A stretch of DNA of 64,000 bases from Flavobacterium sp. N2038 (GTDB lineage Bacteria; Bacteroidota; Bacteroidia; Flavobacteriales; Flavobacteriaceae). Of this stretch, positions 58,380 to 64,000 are shown one piece after another. The first letter of the stretch is position 1. Each line of letters starts with the position of its first letter. Location of the stretch: NCBI RefSeq assembly GCF_025947185.1, contig NZ_CP110001.1, positions 2,666,001 through 2,730,000 of the forward strand. The letters are read 5' to 3'. The notes under the pieces are model-generated. The model saw only the letters and a program-made list of their open reading frames with translations. It was not told the DNA's origin and made no database searches. The translations under genes and the position numbers were made by a program.

Positions 58380-59918
58380 ATGGATAAAAAAATATTCTCT
58401 TTTTTGTTTTCTACACGATTAATGGCCGTTCTTTTTTTAACATTTGCAATCGCAATGGGTGTTGGAACTTTTATCGAAAGTAAATACAACACAGACACAG
58501 CCAGAATTTTAATATACAATACTTGGTGGTTTGAGGCTATAATGGCCGTTTTTATGCTTAATTTCTTTGGTAACATCAAACGTTATCAATTGCTTAAAAA
58601 GGAAAAATGGGCGACTTTACTGCTTCATATTGCCTTTGTTTTTATCCTTTTAGGAGCTTTTATAACACGTTATATCAGTTATGAGGGAATGATGCCAATT
58701 CGCGAAGGGGCTGCCGAAAACCAGATTTATTCTGATAAAACATTTATTACCGTTTTTGCTGATGGTGAATATAAAGGTGAAATGAAACGAAGAGTTTTTG
58801 ATAAAAGCCTTTTATTGTCGCCAGTTACCAATAATGATTTTACACTTTCTGGAAAGTTTGACGAAACTCCTTTTGAGGTAAGTTATGTAAACTACATCAT
58901 GGGAGCAAAAGAAATGATAAAACCGGATCCAAAAGGAACGCTTTATTTAAAGCTGGTTGAAGCAGGAGCGGGCGGACGTGAAGAGCATTTCTTAAAAGAA
59001 GGTGAAGTTCAAAATATACATAATGTATTATTTGCTTTAAATAAACAGACTGATGGTGCAATAAACATTAATACTAAAGGAGATAAATATACGATTCAGA
59101 CACCTTTTGAAGGGGAGTTTATGCGAATGGCTGATAAATTAAAAGGTACAGTAACAAAAGACAACGTACAACCTTTAATGATGCGTTCTCTTTACAGTAT
59201 TGGAGATATTAGAATTGTATTTCCAGATCCTGCAATCAAAGGAGTGGTAGATTATGAATCAAGTAACGATTTTAAAGCAAAATCTCATACAGATGCTTTA
59301 TTTATAAAAATAAAAGCAGACGGACAAGAAAAAACCGTTCGTCTTTTAGGTTCTAAAGGAGTTGTAGGTGAGCCTCAGACAGTTAAAATTGGTAAAGTTG
59401 AATACAGTTTGTTTTTCGGAAGTAAAGCTTATGTTTTGCCATTTAAAATACAATTAAATGATTTTATTGCTGATAAATATCCCGGAACAGAAAAAAGTTA
59501 TTCGTCATATAAGAGTAAAGTAACCGTTTTGGACTCGACAGAAACGTTTAATGCGGATATTTTTATGAATAATGTTTTAGATTATAAAGGGTTTCGCTTT
59601 TTTCAGTCTTCATTTGATCCAGATGAAAAAGGAACAGTATTATCTGTAAACCATGATTTCTGGGGAACTAATATTACGTATTTTGGATATTTTATGCTTT
59701 ACATTGGTTTGATGGCTATTATGTTTACCAAGCATTCTCGTTTTGGAGATTTAAAACGTAAACTTGAGAGCGTTAAAAAGAAGAAAGAAAAGTTAATTAC
59801 TATTTTGGTTTTAATGTTGAGTCTAAATTCTTTTGCTCAGGCTCCGCATGTACATACTCCGGACATACACATGAACACAATCACTCTGCAGATCCAAATG
59901 ATCATGCCAATCATGTAA
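58380..59918 (+). CDS. Cytochrome c biogenesis protein, ResB/CcsB-like part of a split CcsBA
   Basis: N-terminal half of a haem-delivery synthetase for c-type cytochromes. Three helices open it (LMAVLFLTFAIAMGVGTFIE, WWFEAIMAVFMLNFFG, ATLLLHIAFVFILLGAF), then a periplasmic beta-rich ResB domain (~110-430) and a fourth helix ITYFGYFMLYIGLMAIMF. After SFAQAPHVHTPD the frame drifts into low-complexity residues and stops at 59918. In the other frame the same DNA reads HTHEHNHSADPNDHANHV and runs straight into the CcsA half. One extra base near 59864 would fuse both into ~1073 residues. ATG 58380 is chosen; an upstream TTG is the -33 box. Confidence 0.85.
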   Translation: MDKKIFSFLFSTRLMAVLFLTFAIAMGVGTFIESKYNTDTARILIYNTWWFEAIMAVFMLNFFGNIKRYQLLKKEKWATLLLHIAFVFILLGAFITRYISYEGMMPIREGAAENQIYSDKTFITVFADGEYKGEMKRRVFDKSLLLSPVTNNDFTLSGKFDETPFEVSYVNYIMGAKEMIKPDPKGTLYLKLVEAGAGGREEHFLKEGEVQNIHNVLFALNKQTDGAININTKGDKYTIQTPFEGEFMRMADKLKGTVTKDNVQPLMMRSLYSIGDIRIVFPDPAIKGVVDYESSNDFKAKSHTDALFIKIKADGQEKTVRLLGSKGVVGEPQTVKIGKVEYSLFFGSKAYVLPFKIQLNDFIADKYPGTEKSYSSYKSKVTVLDSTETFNADIFMNNVLDYKGFRFFQSSFDPDEKGTVLSVNHDFWGTNITYFGYFMLYIGLMAIMFTKHSRFGDLKRKLESVKKKKEKLITILVLMLSLNSFAQAPHVHTPDIHMNTITLQIQMIMPIM

Positions 59919-59953
59919 CAGCCGCGCCAAGTCAGAAACAATTAGATTCATTA

Positions 59954-61600
59954 TTGACTATTTACAAAGCACCGGAAGCACATGCAGCAAAATTTGGACG
60001 TTTGATTATTCAGGATGCCGGAGGAAGAATGAAACCTATTAATACGTTTTCTTCTGAATTACTTCGTAAAGTAAGCCACGATGATAAATATAACGGAATG
60101 AATTCTGATCAGGTATTCTTGTCTATGACGCAATATGCTCAGGTTTGGATTCAGGTACCGATTATTTATATCAATACAAAAAACGACAGTATTCGTAAGA
60201 TTATTGGGATTGATTCAAAAGACAAATATGCACCGTTTGTAAAATTCTTTGATGAGCAGGGAAATTATAAACTTTCACCTTATTTAGATGCTGCTTATAA
60301 AGCTGCAAATCCTAATAGTTTTGAGAAAGATTTTATCGACACGGATAAAAAAGTAAACTTAATGGAATCTGCTTTAAGTGGTAGTATTTTAAGAATTTTC
60401 CCAGTACCAAATGATCCAAACAATAAATGGGTTTCTTATTTGGAGCGTGATCATAAAGGTTTTAAAGGGATGGATTCTACTTATGTAAATCAAATTCTGC
60501 CTTTGTATTTTAGTGCTTTGAATACGGGTTCTATTGAGAAAAACTTTAGCACCGCTGATAATTTAGTAGAAAGTATCAATGGTTTCCAAAAGAAATTCGG
60601 AGCTAAAGTAAGACCAAGCGAGCAAAAAATTGATGCTGAGATTGCTTACAACAAATACGATGTTTTTCAAAAACTACCGTATTGGTATATGACGGCAGCC
60701 ATATTTATGTTTATTTTTACGATTGTCAATATTTTTCTTGAGAAAAAATGGCTTCGTATTGTAATAAATGCTTTCCATGTTATTGTAGGATTGTTATTTG
60801 CGATTCATACAGTAGGATTAATAGCACGCTGGTATATTTCCGGACATGCACCTTGGAGTAACGCTTATGAGTCAATAATATATGTAGCCTGGTCAACAAT
60901 GTTTTTTGGATTGGCTTTTGACAGAAAATCAAAATTAACCGTTGCTTCATCAGCTTTTGTTACCGCAATGATTTTAATGGCTGCATACCTAAACTGGATT
61001 GATCCGGAAATTGCAAACTTACAGCCAGTTCTTAACTCGTATTGGTTAATGATTCACGTTGCAGTTATTGTGGGTAGTTATGGACCTACTGCACTTGGAA
61101 TGATTTTAGGTTTTGTCGCGTTAGTCTTGATTTTCTTTACCAATGAGAAAAATAAAGCCAAAATGGAACTTAATTTAAAAGAAATCACTTATATCAACGA
61201 AATGGCCTTAACTATTGGTTTGATCATGCTGACTATTGGAAACTTCTTAGGCGGACAATGGGCAAACGAAAGTTGGGGACGTTACTGGGGATGGGATCCG
61301 AAAGAAACCTGGGCTTTAATCTCGATTATGATTTATGCTTTCGTAATTCACGCTCGTTTTGTTCCGGCATTAAGAGGAAAATGGTTCTTTAACTTAATGA
61401 GTATGTTTGCTTTTGTTTCGATCTTGTTTACTTATTATGGCGTAAACTTCCATTTAGTTGGTTTACATTCGTATGCAAGCGGAGAAGCACATTCTTTAAA
61501 CTGGATTTATTATTCATTGGTAACTATTGCGATAATTGGAGCTGTAACGTATCCGAAATACCATAAATATTATAAAAGCAAAAAAGTAAAAAAGAAATAA
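59954..61600 (+). CDS. Cytochrome c biogenesis protein, CcsA-like part of a split CcsBA
   Basis: C-terminal half of the same haem exporter/ligase. It begins with a periplasmic segment (KFGRLIIQDAGGRMKPINTF, found at the junction of fused Bacteroidota proteins) and enters the membrane at about residue 230. The haem-binding WWD-like motif is GGQWANESWGRYWGWDPKETWALI, and conserved external His residues lie in AIHTVGL and NFHLVGLHS. There is no ATG: the frame is coding from at least 59864 and the first candidate start is TTG 59954, with no signal sequence. It is therefore probably translated only by fusion, or is inactive if the frameshift is real. Confidence 0.87.
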   Translation: MTIYKAPEAHAAKFGRLIIQDAGGRMKPINTFSSELLRKVSHDDKYNGMNSDQVFLSMTQYAQVWIQVPIIYINTKNDSIRKIIGIDSKDKYAPFVKFFDEQGNYKLSPYLDAAYKAANPNSFEKDFIDTDKKVNLMESALSGSILRIFPVPNDPNNKWVSYLERDHKGFKGMDSTYVNQILPLYFSALNTGSIEKNFSTADNLVESINGFQKKFGAKVRPSEQKIDAEIAYNKYDVFQKLPYWYMTAAIFMFIFTIVNIFLEKKWLRIVINAFHVIVGLLFAIHTVGLIARWYISGHAPWSNAYESIIYVAWSTMFFGLAFDRKSKLTVASSAFVTAMILMAAYLNWIDPEIANLQPVLNSYWLMIHVAVIVGSYGPTALGMILGFVALVLIFFTNEKNKAKMELNLKEITYINEMALTIGLIMLTIGNFLGGQWANESWGRYWGWDPKETWALISIMIYAFVIHARFVPALRGKWFFNLMSMFAFVSILFTYYGVNFHLVGLHSYASGEAHSLNWIYYSLVTIAIIGAVTYPKYHKYYKSKKVKKK

Positions 61601-61627
61601 TTATTTGAGATAATTATTAATTCATAA

Positions 61628-61662
61628 AAAAAGGTTCAGTCTAAAATAGACTGAACCTTTTT
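61628..61662. terminator. Bidirectional terminator after ccsBA
   Basis: AAAAAGGTTCAGTCTA (61628-61643) against TAGACTGAACCTTTTT (61647-61662), loop AAA; shared by the convergent DUF3667 gene. Confidence 0.9.
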
Positions 61663-61697
61663 AATTTATAGTCACAGATAAAATATTTTATAGGATC

Positions 61698-62426
61698 TTA
61701 CATTTTTCCTGTTAATTTAAGTACTAAAAAAGTAATTATGAAAAAACAGATGAGAAATATAATATGACTGAGTATACTTAAGAAAAAAGCTTTTGTTTTA
61801 GATATTTTATTGAAAAACTGAATATTAGTCCAAAGAATAAGTGCAATTCCAATGAGATAAGTAATTGTCGCAAATTTTTGAATATTAGGTGTGTCATTCA
61901 AATATAGTAGTATAGGAAAGGTCAGAATCTGGACAAAAAGTCTTTGAGAAGCCTTAAAAGTATTTAGGACAAATAATTCCACAAAATTATATCCCTGATT
62001 TCTAAAAACGATATAAGTTCCAATGGTATAGACGGGAATTGTTGCAACTGTTAGCCATGAAAAATGTGTTGCTGTCCATTCATTGAACTCAATATAATCT
62101 AAGTTAGAATCACTAGCATCTGGAAAAAAATTAATATGGAAATAATGGTACAACAGCCCATAAACTGTGGCAAGAACAACCACCAAAGACAACGGTTTGA
62201 AATGTTTAACCCGTTTACCTTCAATAAATTCGCGTACAGAATGACCTGGTCTTGTAAATAATTGTTTTAGGGAATACAAAACTCCTTTGTCAAAATGCAG
62301 TAGACCATGTTGCAAATCATGCCATAAAAAATGAGCATTAATTTTATGTGTGTCAGCGGGCTGTCCACAATTATTACAATAGTGCCCCTTAAAAACCTGG
62401 TGACAATTTTTGCAGATTATTTCCAT
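61698..62426 (-). CDS. DUF3667 membrane protein with N-terminal zinc ribbon
   Basis: A 242-residue protein. The first 20 residues hold two CxxC pairs (ICKNCHQ, YCNNCGQ), a zinc-ribbon motif. LWHDLQHGLLHFDKG and LFTRPGHSVREFIEGKRVKHFKPLS are the DUF3667 signature (about 34-80). Four to five transmembrane helices follow. Function unknown. It starts 8 bases after the DoxX gene ends, so the two are likely cotranscribed. Confidence 0.88.
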   Translation of the reverse strand: MEIICKNCHQVFKGHYCNNCGQPADTHKINAHFLWHDLQHGLLHFDKGVLYSLKQLFTRPGHSVREFIEGKRVKHFKPLSLVVVLATVYGLLYHYFHINFFPDASDSNLDYIEFNEWTATHFSWLTVATIPVYTIGTYIVFRNQGYNFVELFVLNTFKASQRLFVQILTFPILLYLNDTPNIQKFATITYLIGIALILWTNIQFFNKISKTKAFFLSILSHIIFLICFFIITFLVLKLTGKM

Positions 62427-62434
62427 TTTAATCG

Positions 62435-62839
62435 TTATTGTTTATTATAATTAGTTATTGGATTGTGTGTTTTGAAACCGTTTGGAAACATGATTGCCAA
62501 TAGAACGACAATTAATAAGAAATTATATTCAACACCATTTCTTCCGCCGCCTACAACAAACCAGCCTTCTTTAAAATGAACCAGAATTATTCCCATTATT
62601 AAAACAAAAATGGTAACAAAACCGGCAAGTTTGATATATTTATTCATCAACAAAAGAATTGCTGCAAAAACGTGAGATAATTTGATTGACCAGGCAAGAA
62701 AAACACCAAAAGGAGCAAAGCCAATCTGATTCAGGAATAAATTTCCAAAATCATTGATACCGTTATTAAACATTCCGAAAACAGAATGGGTGAGAAGAAT
62801 GAGAGCAACTGCAATTCTTAGAAGTAATGTTCCGTTCAT
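62435..62839 (-). CDS. DoxX-family membrane protein
   Basis: Four-helix inner-membrane protein of 134 residues. RIAVALILLTHSVFGMF, LAWSIKLSHVFAAILLLM and the last helix LLIVVLLAIMF match the DoxX/DoxD fold. Some family members help respiratory electron flow or redox defence, but the role here is unknown. A GGGRNGVEYN loop precedes the last helix. Operon partner of the DUF3667 gene. Confidence 0.85.
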   Translation of the reverse strand: MNGTLLLRIAVALILLTHSVFGMFNNGINDFGNLFLNQIGFAPFGVFLAWSIKLSHVFAAILLLMNKYIKLAGFVTIFVLIMGIILVHFKEGWFVVGGGRNGVEYNFLLIVVLLAIMFPNGFKTHNPITNYNKQ

Positions 62840-62874
62840 GATGTGGTATTTGGTTGTTAGATAAAATAAAAATA

Positions 62875-62909
62875 ATAAAAAAGCGCATATTAAAACTAAT
62901 ATGCGCTTT
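62875..62909 (-). terminator. Terminator of the sigma/anti-sigma operon
   Basis: AAAGCGCATATTA (62880-62892) against TAATATGCGCTTT (62897-62909), loop AAAC; the A-rich left side gives the minus-strand T-run. Confidence 0.85.
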
Positions 62910-62932
62910 CTGTTTTTATGAAAGATTCAATT

Positions 62933-63721
62933 TTAAACTTTTCCTAATGTATAAAGTTGAGTCATAGTTGGAGTTAAACTTCCTCCCGCAGGTTCCAGAG
63001 TAATTCCAAAAGCTTCTGCTTCGTTTGTACGATCAACAGCAAATATTTTTTGAGAGTTTCCTTCAAAGTTGCTCAATAAACCAATGCTTGTTGGTGTAAG
63101 TACCGGACTAAGTTTTAATGCCCAAACCTGATATACCATTCCTTTTGGAGGTTTTGGCAGACCTGCAGCATCAATATAGGTCGTTTTGGTGTCTTTGTTC
63201 CAATAGACTTTTGCAAAAGAAGTTGGAGAAACCGCCTGACCACCAAGCGTTACACCCGTATTTTTGATGTCTCTTACAATGGTTAAACTTTTTTCAATTT
63301 CTTTATTCTGTTGTCCTAAATAAGCATAATCTCTTTCAATTTTGCTTTTCTCAGTTCCCACAGTCACAATAGCTTCTTTTGTTTTTGTCAGTTCAAGAGT
63401 TTGATATCCTAAACCAAGTAACAAAAGTACGGCAGCTGCCCAGCCTACATATTGAGACCAGTTTGAAGCCGGTTTCATGTCGACTACTTTACCATGTTTA
63501 AGCTCCAGTCTTGCTTTAATTTTTTCAAAATTAGCTACTGAATGGAAAGGAGAGAAGCTCGATGATAAAGCCACGATAGCTTTTTCAATAGAAATAATTT
63601 CCTTATCTACTTCTGGATATTTTTTAGCTGCTTCGGCTATTTCCAAATTTTCTGTTTCAGTTAATAATCCGTAAACGTAAAGTTCCAGAATTCCTGATTC
63701 TATATATTCTTGTGCTTCCAT
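62933..63721 (-). CDS. Anti-sigma factor, RskA-like
   Basis: Single-pass membrane protein of 262 residues. The N-terminal cytoplasmic part (1-90) contains SGILELYVYGLLTETENLEIAE, the usual anti-sigma ZAS-like helix pair without a zinc motif. One helix lies at about 90-107. A coiled segment (~108-150) leads to the RskA C-terminal domain (~155-262) with GLPKPPKGMVYQVWAL and FGITLEPAGGS. It would hold the ECF sigma factor encoded immediately upstream until an envelope signal triggers release. Start and upstream stop overlap (TAATG). Confidence 0.9.
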   Translation of the reverse strand: MEAQEYIESGILELYVYGLLTETENLEIAEAAKKYPEVDKEIISIEKAIVALSSSFSPFHSVANFEKIKARLELKHGKVVDMKPASNWSQYVGWAAAVLLLLGLGYQTLELTKTKEAIVTVGTEKSKIERDYAYLGQQNKEIEKSLTIVRDIKNTGVTLGGQAVSPTSFAKVYWNKDTKTTYIDAAGLPKPPKGMVYQVWALKLSPVLTPTSIGLLSNFEGNSQKIFAVDRTNEAEAFGITLEPAGGSLTPTMTQLYTLGKV

Positions 63722-64000
63722 TAGATTTTTAAATAATTACGTAAATCGTTAATACAGTTTCTGTTTTGTGTTTTGATAGTTCCCAGTGGCATTGCCAATT
63801 CTTCTGAAGCTTCTTGTTGGGTATATCCTTTGAAAAATAACAAATCAAGAATTTCAATACATTTTGGTTTTAGTTTTTTTACAAATTCCTGAATACCTAT
63901 TGTATCAATTTTGTTGATCAGTTTATTACTGTCATCTAACAGATTTACGAAATTATCGGATGGAAGGTTTTTTTGATTGTTATTAAAATTTTTTGAGCGT
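63721..64000 (-). CDS. ECF-type sigma factor, C-terminal part (cut by window edge)
   Basis: The minus-strand frame is open from the right edge to a TAA at 63721-63723. About 92 residues are visible. They end with region 4: VKKLKPKCIEILDLLFF, KGYTQQEASEELAMPLGTI and KTQNRNCINDLRNYL, a sigma-70 helix-turn-helix. The variant residues (TQNRNCINDL in place of VKSRLxRARxxL) are usual in flavobacterial sigma factors paired with RskA proteins. Its stop overlaps the start of the anti-sigma gene. Confidence 0.88.
   Translation of the reverse strand, partial: RSKNFNNNQKNLPSDNFVNLLDDSNKLINKIDTIGIQEFVKKLKPKCIEILDLLFFKGYTQQEASEELAMPLGTIKTQNRNCINDLRNYLKI

Noticed and set aside
59855..59875. Programmed -1 frameshifting in ccsBA
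   Set aside because: No X XXY YYZ slippery heptamer is visible at the frame change; mutation or sequencing error is simpler.
1..64000. tRNA, rRNA, insertion sequence or prophage genes
   Set aside because: I looked for cloverleaf ends, transposase and integrase motifs and conserved rRNA stretches and saw none.

Overview
The window looks like a chromosomal segment of a Flavobacterium-type member of the Bacteroidota. It is AT-rich. Its promoters follow the Bacteroidota pattern TTG-N17..23-TAnnTTTG. It encodes the type IX secretion protein PorQ and two surface proteins with type IX C-terminal sorting tails. It also has a BlaI/M56 cassette, a CcsBA-type cytochrome c maturation locus, a UbiA-family geranylgeranyl transferase beside KdsC and Maf, and two ECF sigma/anti-sigma operons. 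I saw no tRNA, rRNA, CRISPR array, transposase or prophage gene.

Layout. 1-5.5 kb: end of glgB, a GH31 alpha-glucosidase, an M48 lipoprotein protease and a UMF1-type transporter. 5.5-10.5 kb (minus strand): a secreted serine hydrolase, then an operon of ECF sigma factor, membrane anti-sigma-like protein and two secreted beta-helix (DUF4097/DUF2807-like) proteins. 10.8-19.9 kb (plus): a lipoprotein, lon, porQ, an L,D-transpeptidase-like gene, cmk, a nucleoside permease and a TPR/beta-propeller protein. 19.9-23.5 kb: a frame-disrupted HExxH protein, a divergent HxlR regulator/oxidoreductase pair and rpsA. 23.5-28.9 kb: two tandem leucine-rich-repeat surface proteins, each with its own copy of the same promoter and terminator. 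29-32 kb: two tandem ExbD-like proteins lacking the usual membrane aspartate, a fasciclin protein, an RhtA-like exporter and a 46-residue small protein. 32.4-36.3 kb: an autoregulated BlaI operon with two M56 sensor proteases. 36.4-42.7 kb: transport, TatD, TcdA, HAD, DUF2911 and a TetR operon. 42.7-48.6 kb (minus): two membrane proteins, then an operon of PIG-L deacetylase, a 35-residue membrane peptide and a sodium:solute symporter. 48.6-49.5 kb: an orphan promoter/terminator pair that may define a small RNA, then a His-rich secreted protein. 49.7-56.2 kb (minus): a beta-barrel protein, PerM-like and MscS-like proteins, maf, ubiA-like, kdsC and DUF2520. 56.4-61.6 kb: a GH28 pectinase with a LacI-type palindrome upstream, and ccsBA split by an apparent one-base frameshift. 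61.7-64 kb (minus): DUF3667, DoxX, and an RskA-like anti-sigma factor with the end of its ECF sigma gene.

Most of the window is ordinary core genome. The most interesting accessory signals are the duplicated LRR cassettes followed by the unusual ExbD-like pair, the 20-bp-periodic BlaI operator built into its own promoter, the orphan small-RNA-like unit at 48.7-48.85 kb, the micro-gene between PIG-L and the symporter, and two genes broken by single-base frameshifts. Several intergenic palindromes look like members of dispersed repeat families.
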